Shown: piece by piece, positions 16,429 through 25,078 of the stretch
Layout: every line of letters starts with the position of its first letter
Position numbering within the stretch: the first letter of the stretch is position 1
Origin: Arctic95D-9 sp035967665
Lineage (GTDB): Bacteria; Verrucomicrobiota; Verrucomicrobiia; Verrucomicrobiales; DEV007
Length of the DNA: 64,000 bases
Reading direction: 5' to 3'
Assembly: GCA_035967665.1 (NCBI GenBank)
Contig: JAYWLB010000016.1
Coordinates: 1 to 64,000 of the forward strand
Position numbers and translations under genes: made by a program
The notes under the pieces: model-generated
The model's input: only the letters and a program-made list of their open reading frames with translations
Told to the model about the DNA's origin: nothing
Database searches by the model: none

Positions 16429-17778
16429 ATGCGCTCTATCTATCTGGCTCTGAACTTTCTGGTATTCCCCTTCGCCCAGACAATCACGGCGGCCCCGCTG
16501 GCCTCGACCTCTCAATTTGAAGACCTTCAATCACTTCCGGACCGCACACTGGAGCTGGAGCAACTTCGCGATACCCAAAAAGGAAACCTTATCATTCCAA
16601 CCGGAATCTACCGAATCACCTCCACGATCGAACTCAACCTGAAGCAGGAGCACAGCGCGATCGTCCAGCCTGAAAACGGTCCTGTAACCCTGATCATGGA
16701 TGGCCCCGGCCCTGCGATTCATATCAAAGGCAGCCACGAAGGCTCGGCGAGCCCGAAGTCATTTAAACCCGCGACCTGGCATGAGCGCACCCCGCTCGTT
16801 GACGGGATCGAAATCGTCGGCAATCACCCCGAAGCGGTCGGCATTGCTCTCGAACAATGCATGCAACCCACCGTTTCACGGGTTTCGGTTCGCTGGTGCA
16901 AACACGGGATCCATCTCGTGAACCGGAACCGCAACGTCGCCATTTCCGACGTTCACCTATACGAAAACTCAGGTATCGGCCTCTTTCTCGATGATATCAA
17001 TCTCCACCAAATCAACGTCAGCAATTCACACATCAGCTACAATCGGGGTGGCGGCATCGTCGTCCGTGATGGCAACGTCAGGAATCTCCAAATCACCGGC
17101 TGCGACATCGAAGGAAATATGCCCGGAGACGACAGCCCTACCGAAACTGCAAATGTTCTCCTCGATGTCTCCGGTTCAGACGGTGACAAAAGCCGATCCA
17201 TTGCCGAGGTTGCCATTACAGGCTGCACGATCCAGCACAGCTCAAACTACGGCGGAGCGGAATTTGATCAGCTCGCACCCGGCGGGGCCAATATCCGCAT
17301 CCTCGGAAAAGAGATCTGGCCGATCGATTCGGTGACAATCACCGGCAATGTCATGAGCGATACTTCTCTGGGCGTCGATATACAGAAAGCGACCGACATC
17401 ACCCTGACAGGGAATAATTTCTTCGCTCCCAACCCTGACTTTCTCCACATCACCGACAGCAAGCGGGTCATCGTGAACGGCAACACCTTCAATCCCCGCC
17501 AATTCGAAAGACCGGGGGTCATCCGGCTGAGCAACTGCGACGACTGCATCCTTTCCAACAATGCCTTCCGCGCGCTGCAGGCCGACGACGGAGCGATCCT
17601 GATTAAAGATTCCCGTGGAATCAGCCTGAATGACAACATCCTCAGCGAATCAAAGAGCGGCGTGAGAGTGCAAAACTCTCACCGGGTCATGATCAAAGAC
17701 TGGATCGTCTCCGGCCTTCCCGACGGGGTCAGCCATATTTTTCAGGACGATGTTTCCACGGTCGAGACCGGAAACTGA
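16429..17778 (+). CDS. Exported right-handed beta-helix protein
   Basis: This 449-residue protein has a signal peptide (about 1-22) and many repeats of the form I-x-GN-x-ISD, for example NVAISDVHLYENSGIGLFLD and ITLTGNNFF. These are characteristic of parallel beta-helix proteins (NosD/polysaccharide lyase-like). It probably sits in the periplasm or is secreted and binds or cleaves polysaccharide, but no catalytic residues are identifiable. The ATG at 16429 is preceded by a GTGAAG ribosome-binding sequence. Confidence 0.75.
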   Translation: MRSIYLALNFLVFPFAQTITAAPLASTSQFEDLQSLPDRTLELEQLRDTQKGNLIIPTGIYRITSTIELNLKQEHSAIVQPENGPVTLIMDGPGPAIHIKGSHEGSASPKSFKPATWHERTPLVDGIEIVGNHPEAVGIALEQCMQPTVSRVSVRWCKHGIHLVNRNRNVAISDVHLYENSGIGLFLDDINLHQINVSNSHISYNRGGGIVVRDGNVRNLQITGCDIEGNMPGDDSPTETANVLLDVSGSDGDKSRSIAEVAITGCTIQHSSNYGGAEFDQLAPGGANIRILGKEIWPIDSVTITGNVMSDTSLGVDIQKATDITLTGNNFFAPNPDFLHITDSKRVIVNGNTFNPRQFERPGVIRLSNCDDCILSNNAFRALQADDGAILIKDSRGISLNDNILSESKSGVRVQNSHRVMIKDWIVSGLPDGVSHIFQDDVSTVETGN

Positions 17779-17793
17779 ATCAGCTGGCGTGAC

Positions 17794-18381
17794 TCAGTTC
17801 AATCCCGAGGAAGTATCGTCTGAATCTTTCGGGTCAACAAAAGTGAGATTTAGATTCCAGCCCGCTTTCGTGGTGGTGTCGGCGATCAGCTTGCAGAGTG
17901 AATGCAAAATCTGATCATTCATCACCATCTCGATCCCCTGCCCCTTTTCAGGATGCATGCAGATCATCGCCTGCCCTTCAGGATTCTGCTTCACGCCCAC
18001 TGAAAAGAGAACCGCAGGATCCTCTCCCAGCGGGAGATAGGTGCTTTCCTGATAGGCAGTGGCAAAATCCGCTTTCGCCACTTTTTCTTTGTGATCGATC
18101 TCCGCCTTGGCGGACTCGACGAGCGCGTCATGAAACTTCTCCTTGGCCTGTTCGAGTCTCTCAGGTTTTACCTCCCTGTTCTCATTCACCATCTTGGAAA
18201 GTGTATTCCAGAGAATCGATACGTAGCGGCGTGTCATCCAAAAACGGAACTCCTGACGGGCTTTCGTATTCATACGGAAAAGCAACCGGTCCTCCGTAGA
18301 GACGTAGGATAGCTGCATTTGATGCATCTGGCTCATAGGGAAACTCTTCGCTGAAGCAATCCATCCGTCAAGATGGTTCAT
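17794..18381 (-). CDS. Conserved hypothetical protein, 195 aa
   Basis: The core starts at MHQMQLSYVSTEDRLLFRMN and runs through QEFRFWMTRRYVSILWNTL. This is a pattern I associate with a conserved, uncharacterised soluble protein family of Proteobacteria and Verrucomicrobiota. A Lys/Glu-rich helical section follows (about 75-115), then a beta-rich C-terminal part ending in an acidic tail. No signal peptide or membrane segment is present. The start may be ATG 18381 or the internal ATG at 18336 (MSQMHQMQ); the latter agrees better with where the conserved part begins. Confidence 0.6.
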   Translation of the reverse strand: MNHLDGWIASAKSFPMSQMHQMQLSYVSTEDRLLFRMNTKARQEFRFWMTRRYVSILWNTLSKMVNENREVKPERLEQAKEKFHDALVESAKAEIDHKEKVAKADFATAYQESTYLPLGEDPAVLFSVGVKQNPEGQAMICMHPEKGQGIEMVMNDQILHSLCKLIADTTTKAGWNLNLTFVDPKDSDDTSSGLN

Positions 18382-18579
18382 CACTGTAAATACACATCCA
18401 TATTCATCGCCCCGCTCCCACGCACTTCGATAAACTCGAACCTGTTAATGCGATGAGACACGTTTACACTTAGCTTTACGAGAGAGTTCACGACCGCCGA
18501 CTGAACAGGGTTCACTCAACCATCTAACCCTGTTGCATGGCGGTATCACTGCAAGTCGTGCCGCAATTTACCGAACAAA

Positions 18580-19233
18580 ATGGCTTCCCCTTATAAACAT
18601 ATCATCTGGGACTGGAACGGCACCCTGCTGAACGACACCTGGCTGTGCGTCGATGTCTTGAACGGACTTCTCGCGAAGCGGAACCGGGAACCAATCACTG
18701 AAGAAACCTACCGTGAGAATTTCGGCTTCCCCGTAGTTCACTTCTACGACTACCTAGGCTTCGATACCGGGGTCGACAGTTTTGAAAAAATCAGCCATGA
18801 GTTCATTGGCAACTATGAAGAGCGCTGGCTTGAACAATGCGAGCTGCATTTCGAAACAGTGGAAATGTTGAGCAAACTTTCCGAACTCGGCCATACCCAC
18901 TCCGTGTTGTCCGCTGCGAAACAGGAAGCCCTTGAGACCGGAATCGAGCATTTTAAAATTCGCCCCTTCTTCACTGGCTTAATGGGCACAGACAATATCT
19001 ATGCAACAGGCAAAATCGATCAGGGGCGACGCTGGATTGAGCAACTTCACTGGGATCCGGCGGAAGTGGTGCTGGTCGGTGACACGCTTCACGATCTGGA
19101 GGTGGCAGAGGCGATCGGCACTCATTGTATTCTCCTCACACACGGCCACCACACTCCCGGGCGTCTTGCCGCAAGCGGCGCACCCGTCGTCCATTCGAAC
19201 CGGGAGCTGATTCAAAAACTCGGAACGGCTTAA
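18580..19233 (+). CDS. HAD family hydrolase (phosphoglycolate phosphatase-like)
   Basis: This 217-residue haloacid dehalogenase-type phosphatase has motif I HIIWDWNGTLLND with nucleophile D11 and an all-helical cap (about 18-85). Motif II lies in SVLSAAKQEAL near residue 107, the lysine region follows, and motif IV is VLVGDTLHDLEVAEAIG near 165-180. The W-x-N substitution in DWNGT is seen in a subgroup of HAD proteins annotated as phosphoglycolate phosphatase-like. The substrate is unknown. It is divergent from the 17794-18381 gene. Confidence 0.85.
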   Translation: MASPYKHIIWDWNGTLLNDTWLCVDVLNGLLAKRNREPITEETYRENFGFPVVHFYDYLGFDTGVDSFEKISHEFIGNYEERWLEQCELHFETVEMLSKLSELGHTHSVLSAAKQEALETGIEHFKIRPFFTGLMGTDNIYATGKIDQGRRWIEQLHWDPAEVVLVGDTLHDLEVAEAIGTHCILLTHGHHTPGRLAASGAPVVHSNRELIQKLGTA

Positions 19234-19401
19234 CAAGCCCGAAGAAAGCACGCCTCAGAGTCGTTAAAACCATCGTTGACACCGCAGCTGCAGGGCTCGA
19301 TGGCTCTCCTGCGATCAAGCCGAAAGCCTGCCAACAGCGCATCTTCCGGAAATCGTACGTGACTACCCTCAGGGGTTCGTGCTACCCAAGTGACTACTCT
19401 T

Positions 19402-19806
19402 ATGAAACTCGCTCTTCAATTTCCTCTCCTCGGAATCATCCTTGTGATCTTCAATGCGATCATTTTAAACGACCCGATGGCTCTGAGAGCTGATGCGTCA
19501 CCGCTCTTTTCTCTGGCGCTTCCTTCCGGAGCCGAGTGGCTTCCCGGAGCCAGCGATCTACTCATCATCGGAGGTGTCGTTCTGCTTTACCTCGAACTGT
19601 TCAAAGCGACCCGGACCAGTGTCGGGGCGATCGTGGAACACATCCTTTCTTTAGTGGTCTTCCTCATTTTTCTGATCGAGTTCATTGTCTTCGCTCCAGC
19701 GGCAAACTCGACTTGCGTCATCCTCATGTTGCTCGCTCTCCTCGACGTCATCGGCGGGTTTACGATCTCCATCTCAACCGCGAGACGGGACATGAGCTTC
19801 GGCTAA
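19402..19806 (+). CDS. Four-helix membrane protein, unknown function
   Basis: This 134-residue inner-membrane protein has hydrophobic segments at about residues 3-23, 50-66, 76-95 and 102-122. The second loop carries EWLPGASD. No family is recognised with confidence. An in-frame GTG at 19390 would add four residues; neither start has a strong ribosome-binding site. It follows the HAD gene by about 170 bp on the same strand. Confidence 0.6.
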   Translation: MKLALQFPLLGIILVIFNAIILNDPMALRADASPLFSLALPSGAEWLPGASDLLIIGGVVLLYLELFKATRTSVGAIVEHILSLVVFLIFLIEFIVFAPAANSTCVILMLLALLDVIGGFTISISTARRDMSFG

Positions 19807-19921
19807 CCGCCCTGCTCTCCGCATTTCGTAAAGTATATATATCCGCCCTAAGACACAGGGTCGGAATCGTTAAACATATAGACACAAAAAAACCACCGAC
19901 GCCGAAATCCCAGGAGGGGAA

Positions 19922-20036
19922 TTGTGGATCAGGAGGAGGCCTGACCCACAACGGGAAACGACGCCGATGGCAACCCTTGCGGGTTATTTGAGGGGCTCGC
20001 GGGACGATGTCCCGCTCACATCGATGTAGACATCGA
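19922..20036. repeat. Run of four hairpins (REP-like) between convergent genes
   Basis: Four stem-loops lie side by side between the stops of the 19402-19806 and 20062-20976 genes. They are TTGTGGATCAGG/CCTGACCCACAA at 19922-19951, AACCC/GGGTT at 19972-19985, GCGGGAC/GTCCCGC at 19999-20015 and TCGATGT/ACATCGA at 20021-20036. The last two, perfect palindromes 5 bp apart, have the layout of paired REP palindromes. They may also act as a bidirectional terminator. Confidence 0.5.
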
Positions 20037-20061
20037 CTACTATTGCAAAGTCACAAAGTAG

Positions 20062-20976
20062 TTAAACTTTTTCAGAAAAATTCGTGACCCCGTGTTTCCC
20101 TCTCGTGACCTGACTGACGAGTTGACTGTTAGGGACGACGAAGAATCGATTCTCACCGCGTTCGAGCCGCGTCGCGACCGCTCCGATCTCAACAATTGTG
20201 GCTTCAATCTCATCGATTTCGACAACGGAACCGGGAGGAAAAAGATCCCGGGCATACACCCCGGATACGATATTTTTCGCGACGGGGCGGAGCCCGAAGC
20301 CAAGCGCGATCGCAACCGCAAGCGCGAGAGCTCCGAGGAATATCTTCACTGATGAATTTACCAACTCAGTATCAATCCCCAACTGACTCAGAACCATGGT
20401 GAAAATCATGACCGAAAGGAGTCCGTAAAGAAATCCCGAGACAAGCCCGGCATACTCGAAGTCAATGTCTTCGAGCTTCGTCTGAACCATCCCCTTCAGG
20501 AACGATGCGATAAGAAGCCCGCCAAGGAGGATGAGGAGTGAGACAAAAAGACGTGGGAAAAAGAGAATTAAATCGCGAATAAACGCTGAAACATCCTTCA
20601 CCCCGACAACGTCGGCGGCGACTTTCAGAAAGCAGAACAACACCACCCAGTAGATAGCAGTGGCGATGACTTCATCAAGCGGGGCTCGAACTCCCAGTTT
20701 TCCAATGAGATCTTTGATCCCCAGCTTTTCCGCCGCGGCACCAATCTGCAACTTCCTACCCACCTTGCGCAATATCGAGCGGAGTATCTTTGCGATGACT
20801 ACACCCGCACCGAGAATGAGCAATCCCAGCACCAAAGAAGGCAGGAAAGCCATGAAGGAAGTCCCCATGGCGGAAAACTGATCGATGAGCGGTTGAATCC
20901 AAACGCCCACTGCCTCTGCTGAGCTCGAAGCCTTCTCTTGAGCAAGAAATGTTGTCATAGTGATGTAAAGAGTCAT
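20062..20976 (-). CDS. MscS family mechanosensitive ion channel
   Basis: This 304-residue protein has a membrane helix at about 33-55 and two more at about 95-165. The pore-lining region near 180-210 is followed by the cytoplasmic beta domain, with the MscS signatures GFGLRPVAKNIVSGVYARDL and PPGSVVEIDEIEATIVEIGA, and FFVVPNSQL near the end. It opens under membrane tension to release solutes. The C-terminal alpha/beta domain is short, so this is a minimal MscS-like channel. The ATG at 20976 is chosen because AAAGG lies 5 bp before it; GTG 20991 and ATG 20958 are alternatives. It lies downstream of the ECF sigma pair on the same strand. Confidence 0.88.
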   Translation of the reverse strand: MTLYITMTTFLAQEKASSSAEAVGVWIQPLIDQFSAMGTSFMAFLPSLVLGLLILGAGVVIAKILRSILRKVGRKLQIGAAAEKLGIKDLIGKLGVRAPLDEVIATAIYWVVLFCFLKVAADVVGVKDVSAFIRDLILFFPRLFVSLLILLGGLLIASFLKGMVQTKLEDIDFEYAGLVSGFLYGLLSVMIFTMVLSQLGIDTELVNSSVKIFLGALALAVAIALGFGLRPVAKNIVSGVYARDLFPPGSVVEIDEIEATIVEIGAVATRLERGENRFFVVPNSQLVSQVTRGKHGVTNFSEKV

Positions 20977-21061
20977 TACAACCTTTGACACAATTTGCCA
21001 AGGACCAAGAAAGAGACAGTCCGGTACAAATTTTCCGAAGCACTACTGCAAATACCCGAAA

Positions 21062-21328
21062 CTAGTAGGAACGCTTGGGCGGTTCAGGATCTTTCTTTAC
21101 CAGCTTGGTCAAGGTATCGGTAAGTCCCTTGAGGCCCTTACCCATTCCCTCGGTGACAAAGTCAGTCGATTCTTTGAGGAGAGCTTCCACTTTTACGCGT
21201 TTCATAATGCTTTCAATGCGTTGAGGTGAGGATTCCATTTCAAAATCGAGGGAGGCGAGAAGCGCTTCGATCTCGCGTTCCGCTTCGTCAAATTCTTCAT
21301 CTGAGACAATCATGCTTTCGTTTTTCAT
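21062..21328 (-). CDS. Small acidic/basic helical protein coupled to the ECF sigma factor
   Basis: This protein of 88 residues is predicted to be almost entirely helical. It has an acidic N-terminal half (DEEFDEAEREIEALLASL) and a basic C-terminal half ending in PEPPKRSY, without a membrane segment. Its start codon overlaps the sigma factor stop as TAATG and is served by AGGAGG inside the sigma gene, so the two are translated together. By position it may be an anti-sigma or sigma-modulating protein, but no known anti-sigma domain can be recognised. Confidence 0.6.
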   Translation of the reverse strand: MKNESMIVSDEEFDEAEREIEALLASLDFEMESSPQRIESIMKRVKVEALLKESTDFVTEGMGKGLKGLTDTLTKLVKKDPEPPKRSY

Positions 21329-21936
21329 TAATGACCTCCTGGTTGTAATTTTGCGATGTCCCCTTCCGCATAGATTGATTTAAAACGCTCCATCGCACGA
21401 TAGAGCCGCATTTTCGTAGCACTCAATTTGATGCCAAGTACATCTGACATCTCAGCAAGGCTAAGATCCGAAACAAATCGCAGTGAAATGATTTCACGCT
21501 CCTCTTCCGAAAGTTTTTGTAATGTGTCATGCACGGTCTCGGCTTGTGCCTCCTCACCACTTTTAGCTGCCGGTGGTTGAGGTTCCGAGCTCTGGACAAT
21601 GTCCGCTCCAACGAGTTGATCCCGCTCCCGCTTCATCGCGAGTTTCTTCCGGCGGGTCATGCAAATATTGCAGGCGATACGAAACAGCCAGGTTTTAAAA
21701 GTCGAACGCCCTTCAAACTGATGCACTTTATGAAAGACCCGCAGGAACGCATCCTGGCAGGCTTCTTCAGCTTCCTGAGAATCTCCTAACATGCGTAAAC
21801 AAGTGCTATAGATCATGCCTTCGTATTTGCTCAACAACTCGTAATAAGATGATGTTTCTGCAGGCAGCTCAGCTTTGCAGCCCGCCACCAGATCAGCATC
21901 CTCATCCGGAATTTCGTTGTTGGATTCTTCGTTCAA
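21328..21936 (-). CDS. ECF RNA polymerase sigma factor
   Basis: This 202-residue extracytoplasmic-function sigma-70 protein carries region 2 (about 38-110; YEGMIYSTCLRMLGDSQEAE and FKTWLFRIACNICMTRRKK). A Pro/Glu-rich linker follows, then region 4 (about 138-190; LSEEEREIISLRFVSDLSLA and LGIKLSATKMRLYRA). The start is TTG 21936, preceded by GAAGAAG. A coupled small protein and a MscS channel follow, suggesting a link to envelope or osmotic stress. Confidence 0.9.
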   Translation of the reverse strand: MNEESNNEIPDEDADLVAGCKAELPAETSSYYELLSKYEGMIYSTCLRMLGDSQEAEEACQDAFLRVFHKVHQFEGRSTFKTWLFRIACNICMTRRKKLAMKRERDQLVGADIVQSSEPQPPAAKSGEEAQAETVHDTLQKLSEEEREIISLRFVSDLSLAEMSDVLGIKLSATKMRLYRAMERFKSIYAEGDIAKLQPGGH

Positions 21937-22074
21937 CTTCTTCGATTTCAGTTGCTCACTACTATAAAGACCACAAAGGCGGGTGCAAAGTCACAGTTCA
22001 CCATGATTTTTCAATGAAGAGGGGTCCCCTTGCCCGCCTGAGACCGGCTTTATCAGCAAAATCCATACCCGAAG

Positions 22075-23109
22075 TCATTGAAGATATTCTGAAAGCGTGA
22101 CCGTTTCGCGGCGACGAATCGACTCCTGAGCAGCCAAACATACCGCAACAGCGAGCTTTGCAGACTGCCCGTCGTTGATCGGCTCACGATTCTCTCTGAT
22201 GCAATCAACAAAGTGAACCAGTTCAGGCTTGATCCCCCGATCAACCCGGCCGGAGCTGTCGACGAAATTGGCCGCATCCCCCTCGTCTGCGATTTGCATG
22301 ATCTGCCGGTCGGGAATATCAAAGCGATGGTGAATCAGCTCCAATGCCTGGTTTCTTGTATCAATTCGCCCACCATCCCCGCAGGCACCGATCTCACATT
22401 CGCCGCCAAACGGGGCAAAAAGGCAGAGTTCAAGCGTTGCCCGGAGCCCGCCTTCATATTCGATAATGACCTGCGCATTGTCGAGGATCTCACGATCCTT
22501 GAGTACGTTCGTCCCCCCGTGGGCAGTGACGGCAACCGGCGGCACCTTCATCATCCAGTTGAAAAGATCGATATGATGAACATTTTTCTCAAGAATCGTC
22601 CCGCCCGTGAGTGCTTCACTGGAACGCCACCCCGGACGCATCGGGCCGCGAAATTCACGACACCACATGAGCTGCAGGGCCCCGATATCTCCGCGATCGA
22701 TCATCTCCTTCATGCGGCTGTAAAGCCGCTGAAAACGCATCTCGTGCCCGATTTGCAAAACGGTTCCAGCCTCTCCGGCCGCTTCGATAATTTCATCACA
22801 TTGCGGAACGGTCAGTCCGAGCGGCTTCTCGCAGAGGACATGTTTCCCGGCTTTCAAAGCAGCCATCGCCGCCGCGTGATGCTGATCATTTGTCAAAGCA
22901 ACGATGACAGCATCGACACCGTCATGCGTCGCAACGTCCTCCCAGTTTTTAAAAGTGAGCAGCTGCTCCCCCGCGAGCGATTTTGCCGCTTCGAGACTGG
23001 CATCACTCCGACTGCTTACCGCTGCCACTTCGACTCCCTCTATCGTCAGCAAATTTCGCAAGTGCGCTTCTCTCCCAAACCAGCCAGCTCCTAATAGTCC
23101 AAATCTCAT
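22075..23109 (-). CDS. Gfo/Idh/MocA family oxidoreductase
   Basis: This 344-residue NAD(P)-dependent sugar or inositol dehydrogenase-like protein has a Rossmann nucleotide-binding N-terminus, MRFGLLGAGWFGREAHLRNL. The EKPLGL motif near residue 95, with the usual catalytic lysine, comes next, then the alpha/beta C-terminal domain. It probably oxidises or epimerises a sugar-like compound in the cytoplasm. The ATG at 23109 directly precedes the Rossmann motif and is preferred over the longer frame. It follows the DMT transporter gene by 63 bp, so a transport-plus-catabolism pair is possible. Confidence 0.88.
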   Translation of the reverse strand: MRFGLLGAGWFGREAHLRNLLTIEGVEVAAVSSRSDASLEAAKSLAGEQLLTFKNWEDVATHDGVDAVIVALTNDQHHAAAMAALKAGKHVLCEKPLGLTVPQCDEIIEAAGEAGTVLQIGHEMRFQRLYSRMKEMIDRGDIGALQLMWCREFRGPMRPGWRSSEALTGGTILEKNVHHIDLFNWMMKVPPVAVTAHGGTNVLKDREILDNAQVIIEYEGGLRATLELCLFAPFGGECEIGACGDGGRIDTRNQALELIHHRFDIPDRQIMQIADEGDAANFVDSSGRVDRGIKPELVHFVDCIRENREPINDGQSAKLAVAVCLAAQESIRRRETVTLSEYLQ

Positions 23110-23172
23110 TGTGGCTCCTACTCTATGAGTTCGGAAGTCGCTCCGCAAAGCCTTAAAGCAGCGCAATTCTCA

Positions 23173-24084
23173 TCACCTTGCGAGATACAAAAGAATGACT
23201 CCGCCAACCGCAACAACCGCCCCCAGTATCGCAAGTTTACTGGGATGATCCCCTTCGGTAATCCTCGCCAGGGGCATCATCACGATAGGAGTGAGCGCGA
23301 CGACGCTGAGAACGATTCCACTTTCGAGCGACTGCAGGGCCCACTGAAAACAGCTCACGCCGATCACCGGCCCGAAGAGCGCGGCGCCCAGCAACCAGGG
23401 CAATAGATCCCTTTGAAACGGGTTCTGCCATGGGGCCCGTTCTTTTTTGTAACCGAGATAGTGTAGCAAAATGACAACGATTGCGGCAAATGCGAGACCG
23501 GCTGAAACCCGCTGAAAAGCAGCACTGATTCCCGAACTCGCGACACCGAATTCGGCGGCAACCGCTTCCGCTTTCCGGCTTACGACAGCTCCGGTCCCCT
23601 GCCCGCATCCCGCTGTTATCGCAGCGAGGATTCCCACGCCAAAACTTCCACGACGCTCCCGAACCTGACGCGATTTAGCCCCCGGCCGAATTGCCATGAC
23701 AACACCGGTGACGATGAGAAAAGCCCCTGCAATAACCGAAGGAGGCAGCCCATTGCCCAACCAGAGCCACTCAAGCCCCATCGCAAAGAGCGGCGCCAGA
23801 CACAGATTCAACAAAATAGTCAGTCGCGAGCCGATCCTTTCATACGCGAGGAAGAGGGCAACGTCCCCGACTCCGAACCCAATGAGGCCACTGAGAAAAA
23901 ACCAACCGAAAGTCTCCGCTCGAATCGCGTCCCGGTAGAACAAAAGCACCAGCAGGCCTAGAACGGCGCAGGCGATGAAGAGACGAACTAAGTTCCCCCG
24001 GATGCCGCCGAGTCGCATCGCAACCCGCTGCCCAGTGACGGCAGAACAGGCGAACAGAAAAGTGGTAATTACGGCAGCGATCAT
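23173..24084 (-). CDS. EamA/DMT superfamily transporter
   Basis: This 303-residue membrane protein has ten predicted helices arranged as two EamA repeats. Each repeat begins with a Gly-rich helix (GFGVGDVALFLAYERIGSRL in the first, PVIGVSCFQWALQSLESGIV in the second). Drug/metabolite transporters of this type move small metabolites across the inner membrane; the substrate is unknown. The ATG at 24084 is preferred over TTG 24096. Confidence 0.85.
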   Translation of the reverse strand: MIAAVITTFLFACSAVTGQRVAMRLGGIRGNLVRLFIACAVLGLLVLLFYRDAIRAETFGWFFLSGLIGFGVGDVALFLAYERIGSRLTILLNLCLAPLFAMGLEWLWLGNGLPPSVIAGAFLIVTGVVMAIRPGAKSRQVRERRGSFGVGILAAITAGCGQGTGAVVSRKAEAVAAEFGVASSGISAAFQRVSAGLAFAAIVVILLHYLGYKKERAPWQNPFQRDLLPWLLGAALFGPVIGVSCFQWALQSLESGIVLSVVALTPIVMMPLARITEGDHPSKLAILGAVVAVGGVILLYLAR

Positions 24085-24128
24085 CGGCGGTTGCAAGGCA
24101 ACGTCATACCGGCGTATTTGTAAAGGAC

Positions 24129-24992
24129 ATGCCCAAGGCCGAAGAAAAAAGAAACGGAATCTTTTCCCTCAATGGAAAACTGATTAACAGTGGCGAAGGC
24201 GTCGTCTCCGCGCAGGACCTCGCGCTCGTTCAGGGCCAGGCCGTATTTGAAACCCTTGCGATTTACGAAGGACGGATTTTTGCCGCCGGGAGGCACTGGA
24301 AGCGGCTCTCGCGTGGCGCCGAACTGTTTGGTCTGAGGAATCCCGCTGCCTCTGAATTGGAATCAGGTATCAATGCCGTTCTCGAGGCGAATCAACTTTC
24401 ATCGTTCAAAAAAGCGAGAGCCCGCGTCACCCTGACCGCGGGGGAACCGGAAGGACGGTTCGAGAACCTGCCCGATCGCACCAACGTGATCATCGAGGTT
24501 TCACCCGCGCCATCCTATACGGAAACAGCATCCATTATCACGGTCCCCTTTGCCAGAAACGAACAGGGAGCGCTCTGCGGCGTCAAAACAATCAACTACG
24601 GGGAGAACGTGATCGCCCTGCGTCTCGCACGTGATGCCGGTGCGGATGAAGCGGTTTTCCCCAACACCGCCGGCGACGTATGCGAAGGTTCATGGTCGAA
24701 TTTCTTCTGCAGCCTCGACGGCGAGATGATTACTCCGCCGCTGGAATCCGGCTGCCTTCCCGGCGTGACCAGGGAGATCATTCTCGAGCTCGCGAGAGAC
24801 AGGGGAATCGAGATTCAGGAACGTCCTCTTGCGATCAAAGACCTGAACCGGGTTGAAGCCGCCGCCCTCACCTCAACACTCAGAGAGATCCAACCCGTCC
24901 GGCAAATAGACGGACGTCCCCTTTCTGATCAATCATTGATTCTCTGGGCACAATTGACTGAGGCCTATCAAGATCTCGTCAGAAAATCCTGA
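24129..24992 (+). CDS. Class IV aminotransferase (BCAT / aminodeoxychorismate lyase-like)
   Basis: This 287-residue fold-type IV PLP enzyme starts with FSLNGKLINSGEGVVSAQDL. The PLP lysine lies in CGVKTINYGENVIALRLARD, followed by CEGSWSNFFC and SGCLPGVTREIILELARDRG, which are the conserved phosphate- and carboxylate-binding segments. It could be a branched-chain or D-amino-acid aminotransferase or an aminodeoxychorismate lyase (pabC). The sequence does not decide between them, and no folate or leucine genes adjoin. It is divergent from the DMT transporter. Confidence 0.85.
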   Translation: MPKAEEKRNGIFSLNGKLINSGEGVVSAQDLALVQGQAVFETLAIYEGRIFAAGRHWKRLSRGAELFGLRNPAASELESGINAVLEANQLSSFKKARARVTLTAGEPEGRFENLPDRTNVIIEVSPAPSYTETASIITVPFARNEQGALCGVKTINYGENVIALRLARDAGADEAVFPNTAGDVCEGSWSNFFCSLDGEMITPPLESGCLPGVTREIILELARDRGIEIQERPLAIKDLNRVEAAALTSTLREIQPVRQIDGRPLSDQSLILWAQLTEAYQDLVRKS

Positions 24993-25078
24993 GGGCTACC
25001 GCGCTCCTACGTGATTTCGTCATCTCCCGCCTGCGAAATTAACATTGCCTCAAACGAAGAATCTCGCGATGCTGCGGG

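Noticed and set aside
18504..18534. AACAGGGTT/AACCCTGTT inverted repeat as a terminator
   Set aside because: It lies between divergent genes and has no T-run, so it cannot end either transcript; it may be an operator.
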